The notes: generated from the sequence alone by a model not told the origin. DNA of 64,000 nt from Colias croceus (GCF_905220415.1 NC_059554.1:4489001-4553000); one strand, 5' to 3'. Shown: positions 1 to 13,830, counted from the stretch's first letter. Numbers and translations are program-made.

Positions 1-183
1 GTCTAGTCTTAATTAATGCCTGCGGCATGTCTCTAAAGCAAATACTAAGCGTTGGGTGTCAATTGCACTGCGGGATCAACTGGGGTCGGCTCTAATTTCT
101 ATCTCATCTCCGACCCTCTTAATAGGAAAGTGGACACCCGCATATTTGTACACTAACTAAGTTAAACTTGGATTTAGCGTTAA

Positions 184-592
184 TGCATTTCGTGGAGAGA
201 TAGACAATGGAATTCCACAGGCCTACAATCGGGCGAGTGCGTTCAAAAACAAGTTTCTTTCCCGCGGCATTGTTTTGACGCTCCGCCGCGAGATTTCGAA
301 CGGTTTTGCGTGTGCAACAACAAACACTGCGACAATGGATGCTTCGACGAAACGTGTGTGACGCGGGAGCACGATACAAATGTAGAACAATGCTTGTATA
401 ACAATTCAGCGTGTTGACGCGAACTAACAATGTGATAGATTGTTTGGACGCGACGCAACGGAGCTTTTACCGAAATTATACAACAATTGTGTTAGCGCAT
501 TCTTGGCATGTTTGGCGGATTGTGTCGCAAACACGATTTGTGTATTTGGAGCTGCACAACACATCTGTATAATATACAATGGACACAAGTGA
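184..592 (+). other. Cysteine-rich open blocks, coding status unclear
   Basis: Two adjacent plus-strand frames read as cysteine-rich protein. Frame A (184-417) is open for 77 codons and has 9 Cys, including the run FCVCNNKHCDNGCFDETC. Frame B, shifted by +1 (428-592), is open for 54 codons with 6 Cys, including NNCVSAFLACLADCVANTIC. An AG dinucleotide at 220-221 could be an acceptor but has no pyrimidine tract, and neither block begins with a supported ATG. The opposite strand also has a 103-codon frame (430-119), so open frames here partly reflect higher GC. It could be a decayed or frameshifted exon of a secreted disulphide-rich protein, or chance. I do not recognise a family. Confidence 0.22.
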
Positions 593-3500
593 TTTGACCT
601 CAGACCTCTCAATTAAAACGTTATGGACGGGCGGCGTGGGGACTTTGTCGTGATATATGAGCCTCTGTATACGTATAAAATATTAGGTTATTTCCATTGT
701 TATTTAAATTGTGTTAATAATATGTAAAATGTTTTGTAAGTAGGTACATGTATAAAATTGAAACATTGCTTATTACGAGATCTTATCAAGGTTGATTCCA
801 TGTTTATTCATAATATCTTATGAAGAATGAAAGCGTTATGAGACAATGAGAGAATAGCATAGAAAATAGAACGTTGTAGTGGAAACATAGACGGTAGAAG
901 AATTGAGCTACATATGGTTGATCTGGTATTTTTGTGTCATGACAGTTTCGTCTCGAAATTCAATCGAATAGTTCATTTAAATTGCTTGTAAAGTTAGGTA
1001 AATGATATTACGAGGCGTGCACAGTCGACTTGAGAAGCGTGGGGCGGGCTTGCCGGCGATTGGCGAGCGCCTCCCAACGCCCACGCACATGCGCCTTGCA
1101 TCAGTCGCGAGAAAAATCTTCACGAGGAAATTTTTTTTCATGAACGCACACGAGATTTTATATCTATTTTTATCGTGGGTGGCATTATGGCCGTTTCTGC
1201 AACCGAGCGATTAAAGATCGCGGTTTCAGGGGTTTGGCACAACCGAGTTTTTATTGTATACGTTTTCATTTCAGAGGAACGCGTCCAATAAACGCCCTCC
1301 CACTTCATATTGGCACATCCGATTTGTTAAAAAAATTGGCACTTACTAACATTGTCTAAGACGAGATCATAAATATGCTGCGGTTTAAAATCATTCGATA
1401 AACATTATCACGGTCAGCGGTACGACGGTAAATCTCTGTTCAGGATATTAAAATATGTAAACGATTACACATTCAAATGAATACATTTTCAGTACTTTTG
1501 TATGTTAATTCGGTTATAAGGTTAAGTTCAGTGTCGCAGACGATGTGTTTAACATTACATTAATAGTTTGTCGATCCGGTATTTTAATTATATGGAAAAA
1601 TGTGAATATTCAAATGTTGTAATAAATTATCTTACAAATTTTCATACATAAAATATTTATCAAAATGATTTGCAAAACGATGGCTTAAAGTTTAGATGAT
1701 ATTATAATTTTAAAGATTTTTAGTTGAATATATTTTCATAAAAATAGGTGTATAAATTTCAGAGCTGTCCTGTAACTATGATAAATGTGGCAATACCTAA
1801 TAACCTTAGTTTATGGAACGGTGTCACTATGACATCAACGGCTATTAACCGTGTGTTAACGCGCTAAAAATATTTCCTACTGCACCTCATCAAATTTATT
1901 GACGCATTTGTGGAAAGACAGAACACATGTTAGTCTTAATTATATCTGATTATAGTCAGGAAACGGTTATAATTTCTGAAATAAATTAATTAATACATTT
2001 TAAAATAAGTTATACCTACATCCACGAGGATACATTAAGTGTGCATCGAATTTTCTGTATGTAAATTTACTGATTCATGACCACAATAAATTTGTCAACT
2101 GGTTACACGGTTATTCAGATAAGTGAAATAAGTTGAAACATAAAAGAGAAGTCAAAAAGTTCACTCGAATGTGCGTCAGTTGATGCGCGACGCAATTATT
2201 CAGCGGTGTACGCTTCGATGAGTGCGAAAATTTGACGGCTGACTCGCGCGAACCGAACTTGCCGCATAAACGTGTAAAATACTTATCATTATTTTGTGTT
2301 TCCACTCACACTTTGGTGAATAATTTATTGCACTTGACGTACTAACGAACGAAAATGTAACTATAATCGCATAATTATCATTTGGAGGTTATATTTCGTG
2401 GTCTGCTATTATTGTTAACGTTTTACATAGATAAAAATACTTTAGGTTGTAAATACGAAGGCTGCTTTCCACCTAATAAAACGTATGCAAATAATGAGTC
2501 TACCCCACTAACGGAGTAATGGATACTTTTAGATTGTAACTTTGTAATATTGTACCAGCCGTGTGAGCGGTTCGCTGACGATAGAAGTAAGTCGGGAAAA
2601 CATGAAAATATTTACTTTTTGCTACAAATTAGCGTTCAGTAAACCTATTTTAAAACAAACTATTGATTTGTGATCGCTAGTGGGTTGTTTGATTTCCGTC
2701 GATTTCCGCTCGCAGAAAATAAAATGTGTGATTATTTTTGTTATAAGATCTGTGTAGAGTTTTAGCTGCCTCATTTATTCTCATACTCAATATTGCCGAT
2801 CATTTGATTAGATAGATAACGGATGTTGTATTTTAATAATGTTTAACTTTCGGATGTTTTAACATCAAAAATTCATTAAAAAGGACTCTTAAGATTTGCA
2901 AAAAAGTGACTGAATAAACAAGCATCACCTGTATCCGTTGCGATTGTAGAGCAATGTATCTAAGCAGTATCATTTTTTTTTTGGGGATATACAAATAATA
3001 GTAAAGAATTTTATAAATAAAAGTAAATAAAAACATTACGTAATAACATTAAAAGTGACGTATGTTGCTATGAAACGAACATAGTGAAAACACAAAACGC
3101 AATTACATGTGGTACCCTAAATGGGTTCTGACGATGCTCTTATCTGCTTGCTATTGTTTAACACGCTTTTTTCATTCCCACGGTCGTTGGTAAGCGTTGA
3201 GCCAAACTGATAACGCGTACCTGTCTAGTACCTGAATCGTCTTAAGGAATATACAGAACGTATTCTACGTATTGGGCATTAGGAAATACTGTACTTAGTG
3301 AGAGAGCGTCAAAAATGAATAGTAATAATTTTATGTTAAATTATGAGCAAAGGTTCAAGGCCAACGAGAGCGATACCAGTTAAATTTATGGGCTAGTTAT
3401 TTCGTGCATAATGTAAATAGGTATTCGTAGCATAATCAAGCACTATTTAGTGTTATTTAATGTTTCAATCAAATAATTCGAACTGCAGCTTCGTATTCAT

Positions 3501-3859
3501 CGCATACACACAAAACGTATTGAATTTAAATATTTAAATGAACGGCATAAAACAAAGAGAGACAGGACTCGACAGGAGTCAAGTGCAAAATTCAGCGGCG
3601 ACCCACGCATATTAGGACTGATATGATGCAGTGGGTATATGAACCGAATCCATTATCCAATGACGTACTGCAATTACCCATTTAATGTAATTTGGGCCAT
3701 TATAATGTCCATTGCGACTTCTCGTACATTCTCAGCGTCACTCACTCAAAAGCACCAATTAGTGAAATCACAACAAGGATAACACTATCTGAACGCGGGA
3801 GGATCGCGAGAGATTTTCGGAACCGGTCATTTCAATATCGGATGTCGCGTATCCAGAGT
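593..3859. other. Gene-free AT-rich stretch
   Basis: I see no supported exon here. The only compositional feature is a short GC-rich island at about 1010-1110 with CpGs, a CATGCGCC stretch and a TCAGT initiator-like motif near 1100. A 70-codon frame over it has no protein-like character. A near-duplicate of GACAGGACTC and GACAGGAGTC sits at about 3562-3581. Confidence 0.6.
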
Positions 3860-4160
3860 TTCAGAGGTAGGCTGTGAGGGCGCGCGCGTGCGTGACTGCG
3901 GCCGGTGCGCGACTACGCGCTCAATGGGCGCCGGCGGAGGGGCGAAGCTCGCTCGACTCACTCCCAGTGGAGCTTACGAAAATCACCAATTGTGATTGTC
4001 CACTTATTAAACCAAAACACATTAAACACTTGCACTGGATAGAGCGCGGCGATGCACCGTTTCGCGACTGACTCGGATGATAAAATTCAAGTTCGGGAGA
4101 GAGAGCTTCCGATAAAAAGCTTAGCGCACTGCATCCGGTGCCACCTGCTCGCACTCGAGA
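3860..4160. promoter_or_regulatory. GC-rich island, candidate promoter or 5' exon
   Basis: About 300 bases rich in CpG stand out from AT-rich surroundings, with GCGCGCGCG-like runs near 3880-3890 and GCGCCGGCG near 3930. Read on the minus strand it holds a TCAGTCG initiator-like motif (about 4066-4072) and a TTTTC|GTAAGC donor-like site about 100 bases downstream. This is compatible with a non-coding first exon. If the minus-strand gene at 46.5/39.1 kb continues to the left of the window, this could be an alternative promoter for it. That link is inference only. Confidence 0.35.
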
Positions 4161-7100
4161 GGAAACTGTGCGTTAGAAGGAGATGAAGTGATCGATCAAA
4201 ACGCAGACCGGATGGCGGACTTGGTTATGAATGAATGCGCTATCCTTGTCTGGCGCGCAGACACAGCGCTGCGGTCTCGCTCGCTCGCAGGTTGTCGCCG
4301 TAGAGGAAGTGAAAGGGACGAGAGGCGTAGTAAATATTGCTCCGTGGTCCCGCTGGGACTATCTATGGCTTAGTTTTTGTATCAGCACAAAAGATAACCA
4401 TCCATCGTTCATTCATGGATTTGCTATGGCTTTAGCACACGATTATGTAGAGCTAACGATGAAGTTCAAATTTTATGATACCAAATTTTCTATGTAAAAT
4501 TAATGCTTTTTTGTTTCATTCAATTAAACAGCAGCAGTACATTGTCATTATGTAGGTTCAAAGATAAAATAAACAAGTATTGTTCATGCAACGATTACGT
4601 AACCACACATGTACATAATACGAATTAAAGTAAATAGTAATAGAATAGTCGAACCAATAACGTCGGTTTAAGGTGCGGTCCAGTCTGAAGGGTACATCAT
4701 TGTTCGCGGTAACGTTATCTCAGGGCGCGCCGCCATCAAACCGTGTCAATGTTTGAGACAGCACGTGGACACCTTTGTAGTAAATCATATTTAATCTGTG
4801 CTTTGTTGAACCAACATTGGACTATGAAGTATGAACTATTAGAAGAAAGGAATAATCAATAAACCCAATGGTTATGCCCTTTTTATAAAAGGAACTGTAG
4901 ATCTGACGTAAGCGTTAGATCATACATAATATGTTTAGAAATTTAGCTTGTTCAGTTATTATAATAAAAATGAACAATGTTAGGTAAGTTAAATCAACAT
5001 ACTTATGAAACCAATAAAGAGATAGAATAAAAGTAGTATAAATTTTGCATATTTTTTGTGACTATAACCGGAGACCAAGCATTACAAGATCTGATAATTT
5101 TTTTGACTCTACATTTTAAAAAAGTAAGGTTTTTATTTTTAAAGTCTCATATCGTAACGTTGCTCAACCGTCTTGCCCAAACTTTTGGTTAAATAATCAA
5201 GGAATAACGAAACAATTGACTTTCACTAAGACAAACAGAGGATGTGGCCTGTATTGTCATCGTCGATGCTTGAACCGCGATTGGGTCAACTGTAGAGTTT
5301 CGCGTAAAAAGCGCGCTTAGAATAATTTAGTGCACCACACAGATATACGACTATCGCTGAATACGATCTGCATTGCGCAATACAGCGCTCATACGATTAT
5401 CAGCAAGACAATGAACAAAGAGTGAATCTGAACATTAACATCACGTCTTGCCACAAATCAAAGGGATCCCGTCGAAGCATGTAACCTCTGCGCGCCAGGT
5501 GCTACGCGGGAAGTACCTCCTCCCCCGCTAGCCCCCCACCTCACCCCTACAACCTCCCTTCACCCTCACACAGATACGCAAAGGAAGTCTATACGCACAC
5601 TTACATAATATTGCCGTGAAGATCCTAACTGATTGTGCATGTGTGTTTCTGTAATTTATTAATGGCCTGCATTTACGAATGCGCCGCTCGTTACTTATGA
5701 AAAATGGCGAATATAAATATATGAACTGAGTGAACGCTAATTCAGAGTTTTATTTATATCATTTTAAAAAACGTCTTTCACGCTTTGTATATCACATTCT
5801 GAAGAGAACAGGTTACAGCATTACCTATTTATATTTGAGCTGGAAAGATGTTTTAATACATTATTTGATATTTAATGCAAATCAGTGAGTTTTAACCTTT
5901 CAGGGTATTTAGCATAAGAATTTTATAAGATGTGTATTTATAAATACATTTTTTCTGAAGTATTGGTTTATATACCTATAGGTAGTTATGAAAGTATTTT
6001 ATAAAATGATATAGGTAGATAAGACATAAAGTTCATTAGAAAAAAATAATAATATATGATGGAAATATTCATTATTCATTGCATATTGATGGCATGCGTC
6101 GTGTTATCCCTGGAATGCTTTTAAATGCTGTTTCTTATATCCTTAATTGTTCATGTATACAGTCCACAAAGAAAATTATCACCAGGTAGCAAGGGCCTAT
6201 ACAATGAGTCCTTCCGGTATTCTATCTTATTTGCTTTAGACTTCAAAATGAACTCTACATTGTAACGAATAGAGATGAAATTTGATAAACTTTCAAAAAT
6301 AGTTACAAAATTAAATACAGTATGAGATATGATTTTAAAAAATATGATTTATTTTGTTGAGCATAAGGTTTATATTTACAAGAAATATTGTGGAAGGTTT
6401 TACGGAGTGATGCAGGGTTACCTAGCATCCGGTGTAAGCCGATACCGTGGGGAAGTATAGACCATTTTAAGGCATGACTTACTCTTTATATTTTGTCGAG
6501 ATAATTAAATATGATAATGATTTCATCTTTCGACAATGATTATGCAAAACTTTAAGTAGGTATGATATGAAATTGAACCAATTCAGTTTTTATATATGTT
6601 ACTTGCGTATAAACGTTTTGACAAGAAATGTATTAAAATGTGTTATTTGTATTCTTTTTAAGAATGAGATTTGTATATGTTATACGTATACATGTAATAA
6701 AATAGCAGTAATTTATTCAGAAATTCAATTCTTAAATAAATTTATTTTCCTCATCAACTCAGCGTGGATTGATTTAAAGGTAACACGTTATAAATAATAC
6801 TCTTGTTTCGAAGTAAATTATTACTCTGTATTAATTGAATACTATTATGGTTCATTAATTCTTAAAATTAGTTACGTGTGGGAACCAACGTTTACTAAAG
6901 AAACGTAGCATATGGAATTTAAAAATATTATATTATCTACTCTAATCTTTACAGGTCGTGCATGAAAGAAAACTACTACTTCACGAGAGTTACTTTCAAC
7001 TATGCTTCTGAAATTGACTTAAAATACTCTCAGTTCAAAACGTAGGAAATTTTATTTGTTTGTTTTGTAAATTTCATGCAAGGCATTTTAAAATTGAATA

Positions 7101-7438
7101 AATTTGGGCAGTATTCGTCGAATTACATTAGTAAAACCCTTTTATTAGTCGGTACCCGGTGAAAGATATGTCAATTGTTCATCGTCAGCGAATGCGAGTC
7201 CTCAAATGAAAAGAACCGCGATCCTATTCTGCAATACAATCCGCACACCATCATTATTCTCGCCGCAGTCTAGACTTGAATCACGAACAGTAAAATGTCG
7301 AACGGAACTATAAAAAGTTGAGTAAAAGGCGTCGAAAGAAGGCAGCGAATTTTAAGCCAAACCAGTTTAATGAGGGTCGTATTTAAATACGAAAATAAAG
7401 TTCCCACGGCGTCGCTCGCGGGAACGGAAGCCTCTGCG
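4161..7438. other. Gene-free stretch with one C-rich tract
   Basis: No supported exon. Short open frames at 4188-4497 and 6567-6797 look like random AT-rich or shadow frames. The C-rich tract at 5522-5565 is listed separately. Confidence 0.55.
5522..5565 (-). other. G-rich tract on minus strand, possible G-quadruplex
   Basis: The plus strand has C runs of 5, 6, 4, 3 and 3 bases (5522-5526, 5532-5537, 5544-5547, 5556-5558, 5563-5565) in an AT-rich setting. On the minus strand these are five G runs. Most loops are 4-6 bases and one is 8, just over the usual limit of 7. A G-quadruplex on the minus strand is possible but not shown. Confidence 0.35.
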
Positions 7439-7612
7439 ATGTCGCGGCTACACCAGCGAGCCAGCGACTTGGCGGATCGCGATCATCGCGACGACGAAAA
7501 GACGCCTCCTCCGATTGCGCCAAAACCGCGCCACCACCCGAACGTGATCCTTTCACATCCTGAGAGTCGTGGAAAAGTTCACCTCGATCAATGCGATGAG
7601 AGGTCAATGTAA
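7439..7612 (+). CDS. Candidate proline-rich coding exon (uncertain)
   Basis: A GC-rich open frame encodes 57 residues from the ATG at 7439, or about 80 if the ATG at 7370 is used. It contains an acidic-basic stretch (DLADRDHRDDEK) followed by a proline motif (TPPPIAPKPRHHP) that resembles an SH3-binding segment, and ends at TAA 7610-7612. Composition changes sharply from the surroundings and third positions are GC-rich, as expected for coding. Against it, no strong splice acceptor or donor brackets the block, and the opposite strand is also open (7607-7383). It may be a real terminal exon, a relic, or a conserved regulatory island. I do not recognise the protein. Confidence 0.25.
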   Translation: MSRLHQRASDLADRDHRDDEKTPPPIAPKPRHHPNVILSHPESRGKVHLDQCDERSM

Positions 7613-10600
7613 ATTAGACTGCGGAGTATGTGATCAAACAGGTCCGTGAAATTATTCGAAGCGAATATCATGTTTTGCGATTCGGTCGTGGACGCGTTTC
7701 GAGGTAGGCCAGTAGCGTGAGAATATTTGTAAATTTGATTACGGTTATATTTTATTTCTTGAGGACAATAATGATAGCCGGCAATCAATAAACTTTTACA
7801 TAATAAAAAACGAAACGAGTAGTGGTTTGTTGCTTAAATGCATGGATTACGATCATTCATATTAAAATGTTACCTAAATGAATAAGAATGATGGTTAAGT
7901 GGTTTTTATTCAGAGATTCCTGTTGAAAATAAGTTCAATATACGTTTAATATCTCACCTCCCGTATATTTGTGTATACTTTCGAAGTTTTTAAAGAATGA
8001 TACATTATAAAACGATTATTTATTCCATTTATACATCTTCATGGAAATTTCGCATTTACATTTCAAAATATACAAGTTGTGGACACGTAGGACTAAAGTC
8101 CGATTGCTCTTTGTTTGGGCCGCTTTCGATAATGTCAACATGACCTTAGTCAACGGAACTCGAAACACCTTTATTTGTATACTTTTACAAAAGCTATTTA
8201 AAATGAGACGAGACCGTGTTATTCTTTTACAATAGGTAGGTATTTCCAGGATTTAAGTTCACTGATGAGTTAACTATTTGCTATCTATTGAGAACGAGCG
8301 AGTTCAAAATATTAAGAGTACATGGTACAAACTACATATTTAGAGGTATAGACTAATCGTTTAGTATATCTTTCCTAATTTGTGATCAATTATGTAAGTA
8401 CCTACATACAATTTCAGCTTACATTGAATCTAGACTCTACATTATCTATGAAAAAAATCATAAAATTGTTTGCTAAAACTACTGTACTATAAGATTGTAA
8501 AATATAACGTTATTAATTTATATAAAAATGAATAAAAAATGGGATTGTCAATGACTTTCAATAACAATTTTAATATTGTATGAAAATGAAAATATTGTAT
8601 GTAATTGAATGTTAAATAGATCAAATACAAAGAGTCGGTAGCCTTGTTTTTCAAACTTAATAAATAATTAATTAGGCACACCACTGAGTGTAAAATAAAT
8701 ATAACATTTCGTTTAAATATCAATGCGTTTCGTTTTAACTTGAATGATACGTTGAACGACCGCTCTTGCGGACAGGTGGGGATTAACTTATGAATGAATC
8801 TTGTATATCTGCTTTCATTCGTACATCTAAGGAGAAATTACTAGAACTAGTTGAACATAATTTCATTCATCAAGCAATTTATGAATGCTGTATCGTTTTA
8901 TATGTACATGTTTTCACTTAGACATGCGTTTAAAGATACTGTCGAAGTTAAAAGGGTAACATAGCCATAAATACTGGGAGGTATATAACAAGCGTAATAT
9001 AAGGTGTCAATATTACTTGAATTAATTAACTTTTGTCTCCTATGTACATGAGGTCTCGAGTTCATAAGCACTGTATAAATTATCGAAACAATAATAAAAC
9101 GACGCATAGCTTTACTAACTTGTAATTACGTTGTATGGTGTGCACTGATTCATGTGGTCGAGTAACACAGCAGTGTTTTGTCACCTATGTGTACTCACCA
9201 TGTTTGCTTTACCAATATCCGAGACGTAGAATGAAATGATGACTCAAGTCTCAACGAACCCACACAATAAGATGTAACTTTTCGTCGTATCTATGGGGAA
9301 GGTGCAATCTTATCTGAGATTTAAATAAAACTGGTCTGGAACGGGCTGTTGCAATTGCACAAAACTTGGTTTTGCGACTTTTGTTCAATGAATTGTGCAA
9401 CTGTAGTTTAATTGAAAAATAATAAGCTTTAAATGGTTTTGTAATATTTTTTTTACCTATTACATGTATATATGTAGTAGCAATTAAATAATAAATGTAA
9501 AAATCAACAAATTCAATTAAAAATATAAATATTTTTTTATATTTTTTTTATTAAAGTACCAGGACTGCAGAAAGATACAGAAGCTATTACGCATTAAATT
9601 TAAATTTTGTTCTCACTCGTAGTTGAGGTCAGATCAGCCGTGGACCGGTCCGATGTGTTGTAACAGTCATAATTTTGTCCAGCGTCTAGTCGCGGGCGCC
9701 GTCGTGAGAACAAGTCATATGACCATTATATCTTGCAACCCAAAAGCTACTTAAACTATCTTTAAATTACACGATTACGAAGCTCAATTTATTCTGGCTT
9801 TATCGTATCTGCCAGTTTTCATCGTGCTCAACAAAGATAGAATAAAAAGTTCGTTCTTGATTAATAGGCTTGCGGTTTGGCTATCTAATGAATAAATTAG
9901 TATTGGCCTTATTTATAGATATCGTGAGAAAATTTTATTTAATATCTATATTTCTTATTTAACCTTAGTTCGATGCCGTCTGATAAAAGTGACGTCGCGA
10001 TATCTTAACGTAGCTGTAATTTTGTACATAAAACGAGGCATTTAAATTGATTATCTTTTATAACCTGCGATAAGTCCATTTATTTTAATCAATAATGACG
10101 AGTGTGGGTAAAAAAGCATTTAAAAGAAGGTCGGTGTCGGCATTGGGAGCTAAATTGCGCAATTTGGTAAAAGTTATACGAGCATTCGGCTCAGCAAAAA
10201 GACAGTACGTGCGCAAACGCAGTGGATTGGTAATACCCACAAGTAATGTCGAACATGCCCATCTATTGGAACCCATTTAAGGTCTCCAAACTTTAATAAT
10301 ACAGTTTTTGTTGTCCCATACGCATTATCATAAGCTTGAACCGACAAATGCTTTACAACAAAAAATGGATTTATCTCTTGTTGCCGCTTAATGTCTGTTA
10401 ATGCGTAACTTACCATTTTAATCAATTAATGTTGATTTAATTTAATTTCGAACTAAATTTTCAGAAGCCTGATTTATATTGCAAGCTTAAATAGACGTTG
10501 TATTATGCTTAGAACATTTCTTTATCATCACTCGAATTAGGCAAGTCGTGTCAATTACAATATCGTAATAGGCAACTCCAGCTAGCGTATAAAGCAGACG

Positions 10601-13199
10601 AGTACCAACATTGTAACCGGGTACCGTTAGAGCAGGAAATGTCCGGCTAAAAACCAGATAGTCAACATCTCCATAAGACACAGGAATATCGCCTTCCGCT
10701 AATTATTTACGATATATTGCGTAACGGTGAAACGACGGGAAGGAGGCTAAAAAAACACGCTCTACAGGACGCGAGATCACTGCCTCAGATAAACTTTTAT
10801 TAAAATTTACTTTATTATAAACCGATAAAGTTTATTTTCTATCGACAAACGTCACTCGTTCGGCTTAGGTATACTTCGATAGAGCTATCTCGATACAGTA
10901 GTGAAATGCGATTTACATGAATTTTATACTTTATTCTACTATCTTTAGAAAACAATTCTCTTAGCTTGTATCAGATTAAGGGCTTGTTTATATCGGTCGA
11001 TAATTATACAATATACGACAGGAACCAGGAAGAGTGTCGTACTATCTCAACAGTTAGCCGGAAGTCGCTCGATCTGTGAGTTCATTCATAAATGAGGCTC
11101 TCAACGCAACAATGTCGCATATCAAGATTGTAGATTAAACAAAAGTGGACTCTATAAACAAGCCTAGAAAGTTGAAACCGGATTAACAATGCAATAGTAA
11201 TAATTAAGCTTGAATGAAACGAGCCATTTAATTGACTAGAAATGTGAACAAACATTATATTAGCTAGACGAGGCTCTATTTTGGTACTTCGGATATTGCG
11301 TTACCTAGCTATCATTGACATTTTCGATTAAAGGTATAATTAATTATTATTCGTAGGTACCTATAATGTTTACTTGATTGGATGTAATTTGGTACCATAC
11401 CTACATAGTAAACAATATTTCAAAGTAAAAAAAAGTGTAACTGAAACTTTCCAAAAACGAGCAATATGAAAATATATCCTACAATCAGTTAAGCTACAAG
11501 GTCGCCATTACCTTGTAGTTGCATTTTATTCTTCAAAAACATCATCATATCTTACGTACCTACCTAACTAGACAACAAAAGATCTATTTTTATAAAACGG
11601 AAACAATAATAATTGTTACTGTAGCAATAATTAGTCTCGTGCGATCAGACGTCGGGGCGTCAGGGGTCAAAGGGCGACTCTGATTGCCCTAATCGAGTTA
11701 AGGCGACATCTAACCAAAAAGAGTAGCACAATTAAGAGAGCGTGGGCGCAGGATGCTCCAACTAGCCCACTAGCGGCTAAATTCAATTATACACGTATTC
11801 TTTAAAACAAACAGTGTGCTCTTATTAGCTTAGTGAGGCATATTAACATGGAAATTTACATTTTTTTTCGAGGTGGTAAAAAACTGCGTCGTGTTGTTTT
11901 TTTTCCTAAAAATGTGGTAGTAAAGTAGCAAGTACCTTATTCTGGAAGACTTTATATGTATTAATATGACATATTTAATCTGTGCTCCACAGTGACAATC
12001 TACATAGAAATAAAATGTAGTAGGTACCTATACGTGTTGATTTCGAAGAAACCTAAAATGTGTGTTTGTCAAGTAATTTTCTCATAGTGCTAAATTGTAC
12101 AAAATATATAAACATTAAAGGATATTAATAAATTAGACTTTGTAAACACATCCGTTAAATAAGACAAATGCTGGGAATAGATAAAAGTAATTGTAAATTG
12201 AATATAATTAACGGTTTTAGAAACATGTCTGAAAGGAAATGAAACTGTTTCATTGACGCTTTATCTGATCTAATACATAAAATTTAATGTATTAACAATC
12301 TAATATATTTTAAGACTAATTTAGAGTGGTCCTAAGAAACGTGTACTGTTAACATTACAGCGGAAATGCACAAGAAATAATAGAGAAGGTTTACATATTG
12401 ATAGAATAACAATAACATCGATTCGATAGTCGATACATTTCATAGATTACAATATATCCTCAGTCGATATTATCGATGTAGCAGGACAACCCTAGAGACA
12501 GGAAGTGGCCTGCCGGACGCGCGTATCTAGCCGCGGTGTCTATCTCATTCATTTTACTGCTTTGTCATATTCCACTCTTTCGTTCAAACCATTATCTATC
12601 CCTGTCATCCACACGACATACTGTGTTGCTGTCCCTTTCTCCAGTACTATTCCAATAGAGATTGCGTAATGAGGTAGTCGAATATAATTTGATATTTTGT
12701 GACCGTTATGAATTATGATGGCACCATCTGAGGTTAGCGTTAACACATAAAAGCTAGATATTTTTAAAAGTAATTGAAAATATAATATTAAGGATGACGA
12801 AGTTTCTACAAAAATCTAGATAATTATTAATTTGTGATATCATGATTTTAATTAGGTATGTATGATAAGTCCTTTATGATTTTCATTAGCGTTTTTTATA
12901 AATAGGATTAGGAAGTAGACACCTTACTGAAATAAATATAATTGTGTGTAATATATAAAACTTATGATTTTTTTGTTGTTAATTAAATATTTATTTAGAC
13001 CATGTACTGTATTCCTTTCTATAAAATGATTTAGTGATTTTTAATACCCAATATTTATTACTACAATGAAGATTGTGCCGTTCTAATTGAGGAAGTCTAT
13101 TAATAAATTCATTCATTTCTGTTTGCCATTTCCTTCATTTACATCCATGAATGAAAGCTCCCAGTATTTGAAAGTAGGTCGATTATAATTCTGAACTTG
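7613..13199. other. Gene-free stretch
   Basis: No convincing exon. A 61-codon basic frame at 10095-10280 is noted and rejected elsewhere. Small GC-rich bumps occur at 9640-9710, 11640-11760 and 12480-12540. Two perfect TAGGTACCTA palindromes lie at 11354-11363 and 12021-12030. Confidence 0.55.
11663..11676 (+). promoter_or_regulatory. DR1-like nuclear receptor site
   Basis: GGGGTCAAAGGGCG reads as two hexamer half-sites spaced by one base, close to the HNF4/USP-type direct repeat (GGGTCA A AGGGCG). It sits in a GC-rich bump (about 11640-11760) inside AT-rich DNA. A single motif match is weak evidence of function. Confidence 0.2.
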
Positions 13200-13830
13200 T
13201 TCTAGGAAAGTAATAAAACGGAGTTTTTGCCGCGGCACCGGCAGGGCGCTGCGGCTGCGCACCGAGACCGGCTAGAAATTATCTTCGCGTCCGGTCATTC
13301 CGCTAGTAGCTGAGTTTTAATTATTAATGAAACTGCCCGCGCGGGAAAGCCGCACTGCGCCCGGCTTCGCTTCCGCTCACGACGCAGAACTTCATTCATA
13401 AAATCAAACACTTATACACACGCGCCAACTCCACACGAAGTCCAGCCCAATAGTAACCTTATCACCGAGCACGAGAGCGTATTTTCCACTCACGTAAACT
13501 TTTTGAAACTTATTTCACTGCATGCTGCAGCATAGAAATAGACAATGAAAAAAGATGTAACTTATAAAGCTAGCAGACGAAAGTGGTTGCTCGGACCAAA
13601 GCGGATAGTTGTTTTCCGTTTGAGGAAACTCCTCCGGTTCTGCCCTAATACGGCGGGAATGTTCTCGGTTGATTTACTCGATTCTCGTGAATGGGATACA
13701 CTTAGTGGTTGGTGAGGTGCGAAGATCTAGTAATGGAGTGAATGAGTGTCCACTATACCCTCGCTAACAGTTGGAGCGGCGGCCGGCGATGACGCGCTTG
13801 GCTAACGGCGACGGCGCTGGATAAATAGCC
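13200..13830. promoter_or_regulatory. Paired GC-rich islands, candidate regulatory element
   Basis: Two CpG-rich blocks (about 13225-13400 and 13765-13830) contain GCCGCGGCACCGGC-like and GCGGCGGCCGGCGATG-like runs. A TTCATTCA motif ends the first block (13391-13398). No protein-like frame spans them. The pattern resembles insect CpG-rich promoters or enhancers, but strand and target cannot be told. Confidence 0.3.

Noticed and set aside
10095..10280. 61-codon basic frame (MTSVGKKAFKRRSVSALG...) with good Kozak context
   Set aside because: The opposite strand is open over the same region, no family is recognisable, and there is no splice or poly(A) context. It may be chance or a relic.
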